Of a DNA stretch of 64,000 nt, positions 7,799-15,361 are shown in pieces. The position numbers and the translations under genes are program-made. The DNA is from Cellvibrio zantedeschiae (GTDB lineage Bacteria; Pseudomonadota; Gammaproteobacteria; Pseudomonadales; Cellvibrionaceae), in assembly GCF_014652535.1 (NCBI RefSeq), contig NZ_BMYZ01000001.1, positions 2,357,371-2,421,370 on the forward strand. Direction: 5' to 3'. Numbering within the stretch: the first letter of the stretch is position 1; the number at the start of each line of letters is the position of its first letter. The notes beneath the pieces are model-generated. The model searched no databases. It saw only the letters and a program-made list of their open reading frames with translations, and had not been told where the DNA came from.

Positions 7799-8320
7799 AT
7801 GACGAAACTATATTTCCTTTTACTTACATCAATTTATTCGTGTGCTCTTAATGCCGCTGAATTGGGGAATAAAAAAAATATTAAAATTCCAATTAGTAAA
7901 GAATGTAAATCAGCATTTTACGGGCCTCCAATTGCATTCGTAGGAGGTACAAAGTTTAAACGACCTAAATATGAACTGTGGGATACTTCAACCCCCAAAG
8001 CCATGTCCTACAAAGATGTTAGAAGTTCGGTTATGCTTTATGTTGAAAGAGACGGTCGGCATATAGCAGCCATTGATCCAAGTGGGAAGCTCCTTTGGGT
8101 TCGTAATCCTTTTGAAGAAAGTAAAGAATGCCCTTATAGAACACCTCGGCCAATCATTGAAAAATTGGAATCAATAGACGTGCCGGAGGAAATTGCAGCG
8201 GTTTATAAAAATCAAAATTTCAACGTGAGCCATAGTTTTATAAGGGTTACTTTTGACTCGTCTCAATTTGGTCTTTTGGATCTAGTAACTGGTGATTATT
8301 TTTTTGAAGGGCAAAATTAA
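7799..8320 (+). CDS. Cassette-encoded hypothetical secreted protein
   Basis: A 173-aa protein from ATG 7799; the open frame runs back to 7763 but that part is attC. It begins with a signal peptide (TKLYFLLLTSIYSCALNAAE; SCA could be a lipobox). The mature protein carries short motifs such as GGTKFKRPKYELWD and DPSGKLLWVRNP, the latter resembling a beta-propeller strand. No family assigned. The sequence 8334-8340 (GCCTGAC) complements the cassette start with one mismatch. Confidence 0.72.
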   Translation: MTKLYFLLLTSIYSCALNAAELGNKKNIKIPISKECKSAFYGPPIAFVGGTKFKRPKYELWDTSTPKAMSYKDVRSSVMLYVERDGRHIAAIDPSGKLLWVRNPFEESKECPYRTPRPIIEKLESIDVPEEIAAVYKNQNFNVSHSFIRVTFDSSQFGLLDLVTGDYFFEGQN

Positions 8321-8333
8321 CCTTTAAAGTGCA

Positions 8334-8421
8334 GCCTGACAAGCGGCTATGGCAAGGGCGCTGTTATGGCCACAACTTGATGAAGGTTATTAAGCTTTCA
8401 TGAATGTCTGCTTTTGGCCGA
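8334..8421 (+). repeat. Degenerate recombination site with 19-bp repeat copy 2
   Basis: Starts with GCCTGAC, continues GACAAGCGGCTATGG (compare AACAAGCGACTATGG at 5342 and CACAAGCGACTATG at 9082), and ends with aatgtctgcttttggccga (8403-8421). No intact R' box of the clear family is present. Confidence 0.5.
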
Positions 8422-8481
8422 TTGATCTCAGTTTTAGAGTAGTTAAATAATGATGACTTGGTTGCGAGTTGCGTTTTCTGA

Positions 8482-8495
8482 TTTTGTAGGGTAAG
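8482..8495 (+). repeat. TTTTGTAGGGTAAG repeat, copy 1
   Basis: Identical to 9131-9144. Both copies lie downstream of an ACAAGCGRCTATG motif and flank the small membrane genes at 8543-9075. Confidence 0.65.
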
Positions 8496-8542
8496 CGCAA
8501 TCCTATTTGCACTGTAGCCAATTGATAACTTGGTTTTAATCT

Positions 8543-8650
8543 ATGATTGGAATCTTGAATGTATTTATTTTAATCATGCAGATTGTGTTGCTTGTAGTTT
8601 GGCTATGGTCGTATGCAGCAATTTCTGCATATCTTCATGAAAAGAAATAA
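8543..8650 (+). CDS. Possible 35-residue single-pass membrane protein
   Basis: A short frame from ATG 8543 to TAA 8650 that encodes MIGILNVFILIMQIVLLVV, then WLWSYAAIS and a charged LHEKK tail. The product is almost one transmembrane helix followed by a short cytoplasmic end. It lies 20 bases before the next membrane-protein gene. There is no strong Shine-Dalgarno, so it may be a real small membrane protein or chance; the hydrophobic core with a basic end favours real. Confidence 0.4.
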   Translation: MIGILNVFILIMQIVLLVVWLWSYAAISAYLHEKK

Positions 8651-8670
8651 GAATTGGATTCTTTAGTAAT

Positions 8671-9075
8671 ATGAAAGACAGCAGCAATCAAAAACACCCA
8701 AACAATAAGATGTGGAACATCCTTGCGGTATTTCTATTTATATCTGTCTTGGATGGCCTGTATATCGTATTTGCTGCTAAACAGGACTCATTCCACTACA
8801 TATTTAACATCACATCTGTAATCTTTTTCCTAATAGGATCAATAGGGGTGTTTGCATATTCAAATAATAAGGCAATATTTAACCGGCAATTTTGGGTAAC
8901 CTCCTTTTATATGTATTGCTTATTCACAGTTTTTTATAATGTCCACTGTTTTCAACATCACAGCTTACCAAGCGTCAGTGAATCAGTAATAAATTCGTTT
9001 ATAAACCTTGGCATCAAAGCTTTGCTTACTTTTTACGTTCTATATCGTTATGCTTTTGTCAAAAACTCATTTTAA
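8671..9075 (+). CDS. Hypothetical membrane protein
   Basis: A 134-aa protein with four probable transmembrane helices (residues about 14-34, 45-64, 75-93 and 108-127) and a hydrophilic N-terminus. The Shine-Dalgarno is weak. No family motif is recognised. It lies between two degenerate repeat clusters (8334-8495 and 9082-9144) that share GAGTT...TTTTGTAGGGTAAG, so it may be the payload of an old cassette. Confidence 0.6.
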   Translation: MKDSSNQKHPNNKMWNILAVFLFISVLDGLYIVFAAKQDSFHYIFNITSVIFFLIGSIGVFAYSNNKAIFNRQFWVTSFYMYCLFTVFYNVHCFQHHSLPSVSESVINSFINLGIKALLTFYVLYRYAFVKNSF

Positions 9076-9726
9076 TAAATGTCACAAGCGACTATGAAAA
9101 AATGTTTTAGCTGTAATTTGAGTTTTTTACTTTTGTAGGGTAAGACTAGTAAAAACTGAATTGCTTAATAGCTAATGGTATTAAGATTTATAGATCCTTA
9201 CAAAAGTTTTACTTCTTGGACTTTAGGGTGCATCAGTAAAACCTCCTAAATTGGCATGTTAATGGTTGCCGCAGCCCAGTATACAAACGAAATTTTCAGG
9301 TAAGTTTCTTATTCGAATTCAATATTTGCCACCGGATGGTTTAGTCATTAACTATAACGCTCCTGTCGGTACACTCGAACCACATTTTATAGTGCGAGCC
9401 GGGTGGCGAATCAATAGTTTACTATTTGACGGACCAGTTATGGAAAGGTTAATAGTCTTCATATGCTATCTGCTCGAATAGAATTACTATCCCCTAAGCG
9501 GAGTAGGATAATTGACATTTCGGATCTCTACAATATCTAGTGGTTTGCAAGTACTCAACACAACCACGCAAAATTGGCAAGGGTAATTAAGCGCTAGTGT
9601 TAATTATTGCTTTTAAAATAAATCAATTTCTTATTGAGACTGAAAGTAAATATTTATTAGGAATAATGGTCTGCTGCACTCGAAACATATTTCGACTTAT
9701 AATTTTTATCAAAAGAGGATTGAAAC
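9076..9726. other. Long region without a supported gene
   Basis: Apart from the short repeats at its left end, nothing convincing is seen. A 71-codon frame at 9266-9481 begins with TTG, has no Shine-Dalgarno and no recognisable product, so it was not called. The stretch probably contains decayed cassette sequence. Confidence 0.5.
9131..9144 (+). repeat. TTTTGTAGGGTAAG repeat, copy 2
   Basis: Second copy, preceded at 9082 by CACAAGCGACTATG. The pair brackets one putative old cassette. Confidence 0.65.
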
Positions 9727-10440
9727 ATGAACTTGATTACCGCAGATGACCTTAAAACTGAAACATACACACGCGCCGATATGATGTCATTAGATTTCTG
9801 GGTGGGAAATCGAATTGCCAATCCTCGTGATGGTGCGATAGATAAGTTCAACATCCGTGCATTAGTTAATTTTAACGATGCATTCATTCTTGATACCCTG
9901 ATAATGTTTCCGCGTCTTGCTGTTGGCTCGGTGGATTCATATACACTTGAGATCCCTCCTGCATGGCAGCGACTTATTTCTATTGAATTTTTGTACGAGG
10001 AGGTCGTTCAGGGTGAGGTATTAAGGCGTGCGGCAATTTGGTCGAATCCACCACATAATCTTCGAACACCTGAAATAAGTTGGTATGGTAGGAGTAGTAT
10101 GGCAATTTATAACGGTGTTTACGAAGCTACACTTGTTCGCACCTTCGGCGGCAGTCCAAAAGACGATACAAAAGATATTCTCAGGGTTAATAAAGTATTA
10201 ACAAAAGAAAAGTGTGGTCCGGATAGCCCTGGTTATCTATGGTACATTGAAAATGCAGTACCAACGGAAACGTGGGAGGTCACTCTTGCGCGCTCTTCTT
10301 ATGGCGTGATTGGTCAGCCCCCCCGTGAAGACATCGTGAAAAAGACTGTGAGAAATGGCAGCCTGCGCTTAGATTGTTCGAACTATGGATTTTATGGGCC
10401 TTTAATTAGCTACTCAATCATTGACGAACGTAAACTATAA
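9727..10440 (+). CDS. Hypothetical protein
   Basis: A 237-aa soluble protein with an AGAGGA Shine-Dalgarno before ATG 9727 and no signal peptide or membrane segment. It shows alternating hydrophobic/charged stretches suggestive of a mixed or beta fold and only two cysteines. I do not recognise a family. It stands alone between repeat-rich intergenic stretches in the accessory block, on the same strand as all its neighbours. Confidence 0.7.
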   Translation: MNLITADDLKTETYTRADMMSLDFWVGNRIANPRDGAIDKFNIRALVNFNDAFILDTLIMFPRLAVGSVDSYTLEIPPAWQRLISIEFLYEEVVQGEVLRRAAIWSNPPHNLRTPEISWYGRSSMAIYNGVYEATLVRTFGGSPKDDTKDILRVNKVLTKEKCGPDSPGYLWYIENAVPTETWEVTLARSSYGVIGQPPREDIVKKTVRNGSLRLDCSNYGFYGPLISYSIIDERKL

Positions 10441-10538
10441 CGATAAACGTCAATCTGACGAAGAAGTTTGTTCTTAAAATAAAAGAGATTTCCGCGGTAA
10501 AATCCAGTCTTAGCAGGCGCTCAAGGTTGGCGCGACGA

Positions 10539-10557
10539 AATGTCTGCTTATGGCCGA
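10539..10557 (+). repeat. Copy 3 of the 19-bp repeat
   Basis: Reads aatgtctgcttatggccga. It is preceded by AGGCGCTCAAGG, similar to the GTCGCTCAAGC L box of the clear attC sites. Confidence 0.7.
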
Positions 10558-10621
10558 ATCTGAGCATTGACTGACCGTATAGTTAGAGCACTTACCTCTA
10601 GAGTAAAACCAAGAACTCAAT

Positions 10622-11065
10622 ATGAAATACTTTAGCTTAATACTGACTATTTTAATTTCAGGGTGCGCACCCCATTTCTATAAAGCAGAATCTCTAATCC
10701 TTTCGTCAAAGGATTTAGCCGTCACCGAAAGCAAAAACCTTAGTCAAGATTGCATATCAGAAAAAATAATCCCTAAAACCTATACTCTAAAAAGGGAGAA
10801 ATATAATTTAGAATTTGAAGTTGTGGCTCTCCAAGTTGGTGTTAGGTTAATCTCTGATGATCCGGAAATATCGCTCGCCACCAACGGGCTTGAGAAAAAT
10901 GATTCACGCATTACAAAAATTTCTAGCAAATTTCCAATGTACGCTCCAATACCTAACAGCAAAAAATTAGAAATAAGCGTGCTTAAGCTAAACAATCCTA
11001 TGGCGGTGGAGCTATTAAATATCGATTCAATTTCCTGCAAAGCAGTCACAGTTGATGCGATTTGA
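10622..11065 (+). CDS. Hypothetical lipoprotein
   Basis: A 147-aa protein with a short signal peptide and the lipobox LISGC-A at residues 12-16. The mature part is 130 residues with a DCIS and a SCKA cysteine that could pair. The family is unknown. It is followed by a degenerate attC, in line with a cassette origin. Confidence 0.68.
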   Translation: MKYFSLILTILISGCAPHFYKAESLILSSKDLAVTESKNLSQDCISEKIIPKTYTLKREKYNLEFEVVALQVGVRLISDDPEISLATNGLEKNDSRITKISSKFPMYAPIPNSKKLEISVLKLNNPMAVELLNIDSISCKAVTVDAI

Positions 11066-11106
11066 GCCTTGCCAATAAACATTTACAATGATGAACCTGC
11101 CCCACA

Positions 11107-11186
11107 CCTAACGCAGAAAACTTAGCTGCGCAAAAGCACCCCACGAAACCACAACTTAAAAACTGCCGTTTAACGTCAGGCAATCA
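11107..11186 (+). repeat. Decayed attC site of the main family
   Basis: CCTAAC at the left, then GCTGCGCAAAAGC and CCACAACTTAAAAACTGCCG, which match the right half of attC sites 1-3 with few changes, then TTTAACGTCAGGCAATC in place of CTTAGCTCGGCGTTAGGCATC. The left arm of the hairpin is missing and the crossover GTTAGGC has become GTCAGGC, so it should no longer recombine well. Confidence 0.7.
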
Positions 11187-11196
11187 AGGAAATGTT

Positions 11197-11604
11197 ATGA
11201 GTTGGGATATATCAATCATGAAGTTCTCCCGGCAGTTTGAGTCTGTTGCTGATATTCCGGACGATGAGAAGTTACAGGTACTTGGTACACGCTCTTCAGT
11301 CCGCGAAACGATCTCGTCCATATTCCAGGGAACAAACTGGAGTGGCCCCGCGCGGGGAGTATGGAATAGTCACAGCGGTTCAATAGAATTCAATCTCGGC
11401 GAAAACGATCCATCTGAAGGCGTGAGGCTGCAAGTGCGCGCGGGAAAAGAGGTAGCCCCATTAATCGTCGAGCTATGCCTGTCAAACGGTTGGCAGGGCT
11501 TTGATTACAGCTCCGGTGACTTCATTGAAAAAAGCGAAGCTCCCGAGAGCGGGCATGAGAGTTGGTCTTCTTACCGGGATCAAGTAATTGGCAGCGATGA
11601 ATAA
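11197..11604 (+). CDS. Hypothetical protein (small soluble family)
   Basis: A 135-aa acidic soluble protein with AAGGAA before ATG 11197. Contents include GPARGVWNSHSGSIEFNLG and a GWQGFDYSSGDFIE segment, a pattern I associate with widespread uncharacterised proteins of about 130 residues often found in accessory regions. No signal peptide. Its stop abuts the start of the MmcQ/YjbR pseudogene (TAA then ATG), so the two were probably cotranscribed. Confidence 0.72.
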   Translation: MSWDISIMKFSRQFESVADIPDDEKLQVLGTRSSVRETISSIFQGTNWSGPARGVWNSHSGSIEFNLGENDPSEGVRLQVRAGKEVAPLIVELCLSNGWQGFDYSSGDFIEKSEAPESGHESWSSYRDQVIGSDE

Positions 11605-11973
11605 ATGAATATGACATATGATGAATTCAATGAATTTTGCTGCTCTCTAACTGCAACATCATATGTTGTTCAGTGGTGAGCATCTCATGTTTGGAAAGTG
11701 GGCGGTAAAGTGTTTGCTATTGGAGGCTGGGAGAAATCAAGGGGGCCGGCATTTTCATTTAAAACATCAAATCTCAATTTTGAAATTTTAAAAGAAGAAC
11801 CGGGATATAGACCCGCACCTTACCTTGCTTCTCGTGGTATGAAATGGATACAAATGTATGAGTCAGTTCGTGATAATGACGGTGAATTACAAAAATATTT
11901 AGAGAGCTCGTATCGAATAGTTGCTTCAAGTTTAACGAAGAAAAAACAAAAAGAACTTGGAATCAGTATTTAG
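11605..11973 (+). pseudogene. MmcQ/YjbR-like gene with an in-frame nonsense codon
   Basis: The frame from ATG 11605 encodes MNMTYDEFNEFC...SYVVQW, hits TGA at 11677-11679, and continues in the same frame as SHVWKVGGKVFAIGGW and so on to 11973. Together this is the usual MmcQ/YjbR DNA-binding-like (CyaY-like fold) protein of about 120 aa. The expected residue at the stop is Gly (VVQWGxSHVWKVGGK), so one GGA to TGA change explains it. A GTG at 11698 could restart translation and give a 91-residue fragment. The family function is poorly known. Alternative: sequencing error. Confidence 0.85.
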
Positions 11974-12002
11974 GATAAATGTCAGGCTAGACGAAACTTT
12001 TT

Positions 12003-12021
12003 AATGTCCGCTTTGGCTGGA
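12003..12021 (+). repeat. Copy 4 of the 19-bp repeat, with local hairpin
   Basis: Reads aatgtccgctttggctgga. Here TGTCC and GGACA form an inverted pair around GCTTTGGCT. Confidence 0.55.
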
Positions 12022-12028
12022 CACAAAC

Positions 12029-12109
12029 TTTGGCGGCTTGATACAGCACACTCAAGATATTGCTAAGAAGCTAGCAGAATTTCACGCCAGGATTATTCAA
12101 AACGCCTGA
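12029..12109 (+). pseudogene. Possible C-terminal gene remnant
   Basis: A short frame reading FGGLIQHTQDIAKKLAEFHAR then IIQNA and stop, with no start codon of its own. It looks like the helical C-terminus of a deleted gene rather than random sequence. Low confidence; no family assigned. Confidence 0.25.
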
Positions 12110-12168
12110 ATCCAAACTCCCCTGCTTCTGCGTCTTATCATTTAATACCCAATAACTGAGGACGCAAA

Positions 12169-13005
12169 ATGAAAGTATTTTTAACAGCTGTGCTCCTATT
12201 TATTCCCATAGCACCTACCCACGCAGGCACATTTATAACTGAAGAAATTCAATTTACCAGCCATAACACGCAACTCTTCGGCTCCATAGTGCGCCCTAAG
12301 GAAAAAGAAATACGCGCTGCTGTAGTATTTGTTCATGGCTCCGGCAAACAATCCAGGAATCTAAAATGGGCAGAAAAATTTGCGGCTGAAGGAATTGCGA
12401 CGCTGGTGTACGACAAACGTGGTGCTGGAAAATCAGGCGGGAATTATGAAAGCAACCAAAGCGTTAGCGAGAAAAACATAAACTTGTTAGCGGATGATGC
12501 GGTTGCGGCTGTAGAAGCGCTTTCGAAGCAAAGCGCTTTAAAAAACGTGCCTTTGGGTTTAACGGGAATTAGTCAAGCAGGTTGGATTGTGCCCATAGCG
12601 GCAGAGAAAAGCTCGGCGGTAAAGTTTATGGTTCTATGGAGCGGACCGGTTTGCAAAGTGAGTGAAGAGGATATTTTTAGTCAATATAACGCTGACAAAG
12701 ACTCAAACAACGTACCAACTTACGACGACGCCCTAAGCGCAAGAAAAGTAAAATATGTATGGCCCGATTTTTTAGGTAAAGATTCTGACCCAGCAGATAA
12801 TTTGCGAAAATTGAACATTCCGGGTCTCTGGATATTTGGCGGCAATGATGGCAGCGTGCCAGTGGATCTTTCTATTAAACGACTCGATTCTATTAAGCAA
12901 TCTGGACATGAATATAACTATGTTTTGTTTTCCGGTTTGGGGCATAACAATATGGAAGAAACTTTTACTATAGCAAGCGATTGGATTTTACGATTAGTAA
13001 AGTAA
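12169..13005 (+). CDS. Secreted alpha/beta hydrolase
   Basis: A 278-aa periplasmic hydrolase with a GAGGA Shine-Dalgarno and a signal peptide ending near THAG. Family features: oxyanion HGSGKQ near residue 56, YDKRGAGKSGG near 84, nucleophile elbow GISQAG near 133, the Asp in FGGNDGSVP near 223 and the His in GLGHNN near 260. This is the serine-hydrolase type of the S9/YqiA-like alpha/beta hydrolases that cleave esters or peptides; substrate unknown. It is longer and more conserved-looking than the surrounding small orphans, but still flanked by accessory repeats. Confidence 0.85.
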   Translation: MKVFLTAVLLFIPIAPTHAGTFITEEIQFTSHNTQLFGSIVRPKEKEIRAAVVFVHGSGKQSRNLKWAEKFAAEGIATLVYDKRGAGKSGGNYESNQSVSEKNINLLADDAVAAVEALSKQSALKNVPLGLTGISQAGWIVPIAAEKSSAVKFMVLWSGPVCKVSEEDIFSQYNADKDSNNVPTYDDALSARKVKYVWPDFLGKDSDPADNLRKLNIPGLWIFGGNDGSVPVDLSIKRLDSIKQSGHEYNYVLFSGLGHNNMEETFTIASDWILRLVK

Positions 13006-13413
13006 AATTTATGCTATCTATCGTCAAACTGATAATTAGATACCCGCCCCTCTCGCTCTTTGGCTGTTAGGTTGTTGATACAACCCAGCCCAATAATCAC
13101 GCTATTGAATGCGTTAATTGGTTCTCGTTTTAATTCTATGCTGCAAACTGAAATTGGCAATTTACAGCCAGCCTCAGACAATTGATAAGCAAACAATTTC
13201 CTTGAAATATTTTTTCCAAAATATAGTGGCAAATGTCAACACGACAACAAAAACACAACCGCAGACGCCCAAGCAATTGAGTTTATAAACCATCTTCCAG
13301 AGCAAAGGTTTTAGCGGTAAGCTTTATCGTAAGCGACGTCAGAATCAATTTATCTGGTGCACCTCTTGGCTGACCTGCACTATGATTTTAAAAAACTGAA
13401 GAGGAGATATCGA
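13006..13413. other. Region without a supported gene, repeat at 13309
   Basis: A minus-strand 72-codon frame (13014-13232) has no recognised product. The stretch contains TTTTAGCGGTAAGCTTT (13309-13325), repeated at 14848, followed by GCGACGTCAG, which resembles the decayed right end of an attC (GCGTTAG with T to C). Confidence 0.5.
13309..13325 (+). repeat. TTTTAGCGGTAAGCTTT repeat, copy 1
   Basis: A 17-bp identical copy lies at 14848-14864. Both precede a gene by about 65-90 bases. Confidence 0.7.
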
Positions 13414-14055
13414 ATGGGTGATTTACAGGTTCAAAGAGCAATTGGTATCTCTGGGCTCCTTATGGGGCTATTAGTAGTCGTTACAATTCCACTTTATTTT
13501 ATTTATTCAGGGCCGCCTCCAGTTTGGAATGTACTCACTCGCTCTCTCCTTTCACTGGTGTTTTGTGCTTTTATGATTATTTTCATATCTGGACTTAGCA
13601 GCTTGATTCGTAGAGCGGACTCCTCCCTTGATTGGGTTGCTTCAATCGTATATGGCTCAGGAATCTTGTTTATCGGTCTTTCATTTGTGTCAATTGCGCA
13701 TGAGGCAGGTGTTGTATTTGGCGCTCCCGATGGCTCACTTGATCCAACTACCGATGGAACATTGGCGCATGCAAACATACTAATTCATGGCTCCATCAAA
13801 CGCTTACTAACAGTAGTAATGCTTGCTTTTGCTGGTTACGCTATACACCGCTCCAAAATATTATCAGCCTGGGTTGGTTGGAGTGCTTATTTTGTAGCTT
13901 TCTGCAATTTGTTGTTTGTTCCAGCACTTTTTTTCGGAACCGATGTTACAAGATTTTATAGTGCGCATGGGTGGGGTAATTCAGCTTTAGTTGGAAGCTT
14001 ACTTGGCTATTGGATTGTAGCAGTAGGTATAGCTTCGTTTAAGCGACGCTCTTAA
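13414..14055 (+). CDS. Hypothetical membrane protein
   Basis: A 213-aa protein from ATG 13414, chosen for the strong GAGGAG Shine-Dalgarno (the frame extends to a GTG at 13357 with no ribosome site). Six probable transmembrane helices are spread over the whole length, with short loops. A Gly-Ala-Pro-Asp-Gly-Ser stretch near the middle is the largest loop. No family is recognised. Part of the + strand accessory block. Confidence 0.72.
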   Translation: MGDLQVQRAIGISGLLMGLLVVVTIPLYFIYSGPPPVWNVLTRSLLSLVFCAFMIIFISGLSSLIRRADSSLDWVASIVYGSGILFIGLSFVSIAHEAGVVFGAPDGSLDPTTDGTLAHANILIHGSIKRLLTVVMLAFAGYAIHRSKILSAWVGWSAYFVAFCNLLFVPALFFGTDVTRFYSAHGWGNSALVGSLLGYWIVAVGIASFKRRS

Positions 14056-14267
14056 AAGCGATCAAACATTAATAATTAGAGTCAAAGATTGGCGAATGCC
14101 AGCTTAATGGCGGTGTGGAAAATTATTGTCGGGTTGAGCCAAATCCAGATGACGCTGAGCAAACTGAGAGTTTGGGCTGTACAATTGAATGCGGTGGAAT
14201 CCACATTTAGGGCAATTTAAATGTTCAAGAAACTTCCGTTTAGCCACGTCAAGATCAAGGAGAAAAT

Positions 14268-14714
14268 ATGGGTTACGATTTACATATTACCCGCAAAGAA
14301 TGTTGGGCAGATGAAGAAGATGAAGGATTAATATCCAGAGCTGAGTGGAAAGCTTATGTAGAAGCCGATCCTGATGTTACCCCTGACCCAGACAACCCAC
14401 ATGAGGATTATTATGTGTATGTTAGGGATGCAGAAAGTTGGCCGCTATGGTTTAACCCGCGGTTAGGAAATATTTATACAAAGAATCCACCCGATGATGT
14501 TATAGAAAAAGTTGTAAAAATCGCCGCGATTCTTAAGGCTAGAGTCCAAGGAGATGATCAGGAATTCTATGATTTGGATGGCAATATGATAAAGCCACAG
14601 GAGCAACTTTCGTCCATAAATGAGAGCAAAAACATCAACTCTTACGACCATTATGTTTGGTATTTTTGCGCAGTTGTATTCGTAATTTCCATTATTTGGC
14701 ATACGTTTAAGTAA
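14268..14714 (+). CDS. Hypothetical protein with MGYDLHITRKE N-terminus
   Basis: A 148-aa protein preceded by AAGGAG. The N-terminal sequence MGYDLHITRKECW is a recognisable start of a widespread uncharacterised small-protein family often found in accessory DNA. The central part is acidic and the C-terminus (residues about 128-145) is a single hydrophobic helix, so the protein may be tail-anchored to the inner membrane. Upstream CCGTTTAGCCACGTCA resembles a decayed attC right end. Confidence 0.72.
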   Translation: MGYDLHITRKECWADEEDEGLISRAEWKAYVEADPDVTPDPDNPHEDYYVYVRDAESWPLWFNPRLGNIYTKNPPDDVIEKVVKIAAILKARVQGDDQEFYDLDGNMIKPQEQLSSINESKNINSYDHYVWYFCAVVFVISIIWHTFK

Positions 14715-14739
14715 CAATTCCTCCGAGTTTTTCAACAAT

Positions 14740-14758
14740 AATGTCCGCGCTTGGCCGA
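14740..14758 (+). repeat. Copy 5 of the 19-bp repeat
   Basis: Reads aatgtccgcgcttggccga. A weaker relative, aatgccagcttaatggcgg, lies near 14095. Confidence 0.65.
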
Positions 14759-14847
14759 AGTGTTTATTTACATGGAGAAAGCTCTTAACTACTGTGTAAA
14801 ACCACCACAACATTTTAAATAAAGAACACGAACTTCCAGAAAAAAGC

Positions 14848-14864
14848 TTTTAGCGGTAAGCTTT
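14848..14864 (+). repeat. TTTTAGCGGTAAGCTTT repeat, copy 2
   Basis: Identical to 13309-13325; followed by GCGTCGTTATTGG. Confidence 0.7.
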
Positions 14865-14928
14865 GAAAACGCGTCGTTATTGGTGGCGCATTTTACGTCT
14901 ACTCAGCATGTAATAAGGAGATATAACA

Positions 14929-15345
14929 ATGAGATTCGTTTTTAAAGCTCTGGTTGTAATATTCATCTCTACACTAATGTGGGGCTGCAGCACCGTTAAA
15001 CCTACACACACCCCTACTCAATCTCCGACTCCAAACAATGTGGAGCGGGCTGCTTATGTGGAGACCGGTAAAGCCTCGTTCTATGCCGAAGAGCATCAAT
15101 CGAAGAAAACTGCTAGCGGGGAGATCTACGATTATCAATTGAATACAGCAGCCCATAAAACATTACCTTTTGGTTCACAGGTAAGGGTTACCAATGTGGA
15201 TAACGGAAAAAGTGTTGTCGTGAAAATTAATGATCGCGGCCCATTTATAAAAAATCGCATACTGGATCTTTCAAAGGCTGCATTTAAAAGTATCGCTGAT
15301 ACATCGTCCGGTGTAATTGAAATTAAAATTGAAGTTATTGAATGA
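14929..15345 (+). CDS. RlpA-like double-psi beta-barrel lipoprotein
   Basis: A 138-aa lipoprotein (lipobox WGC-S near residue 20, TAAGGAG Shine-Dalgarno). After a Pro/Thr-rich linker comes the RlpA domain: GKASFYAEEHQSKKTASGE, LPFGSQVRVTN, and VVKINDRGPF with the Asp of the active site, then RILDLSKAAF. RlpA-type enzymes are lytic transglycosylases that act on peptidoglycan lacking stem peptides at the septum. This copy lacks the C-terminal SPOR domain of the main RlpA, so it is a short paralogue and septal targeting is not expected. Confidence 0.88.
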   Translation: MRFVFKALVVIFISTLMWGCSTVKPTHTPTQSPTPNNVERAAYVETGKASFYAEEHQSKKTASGEIYDYQLNTAAHKTLPFGSQVRVTNVDNGKSVVVKINDRGPFIKNRILDLSKAAFKSIADTSSGVIEIKIEVIE

Positions 15346-15361
15346 CCACGAGATATAGTAA

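Larger units (their letters stand above)
4373..8340 (+). mobile_element. Integron gene-cassette array without integrase
   Basis: A run of six or seven promoterless single-gene cassettes, all in the same orientation and separated by attC-type sites. In an integron, a circular cassette is inserted by breaking its attC between G and TT, so the first bases of a cassette must complement the R'' box at its own end. This holds exactly for three successive cassettes: start TTATAGC with end GCTATAAC, start TTATGAA with end TTCATAAC, start TTAGGC with end GCCTAAC. A fourth (start TTAGGC, end GCCTGAC) has one mismatch. No intI gene lies in the window, so the array is either the distal part of a chromosomal integron or an orphan attC cluster (CALIN). 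The outer limits are approximate; decayed repeats extend to about 14.9 kb. Confidence 0.85.

Noticed and set aside
9266..9481. 71-codon + strand frame
   Set aside because: TTG start, no Shine-Dalgarno, no motif, lies in repeat-rich decayed sequence.
13014..13232. 72-codon minus-strand frame
   Set aside because: The only minus-strand frame in an all-plus block, no ribosome site and no recognisable family.
4373..14864. CRISPR array
   Set aside because: Repeats are few, unevenly spaced, of several types and separated by genes; no cas genes.
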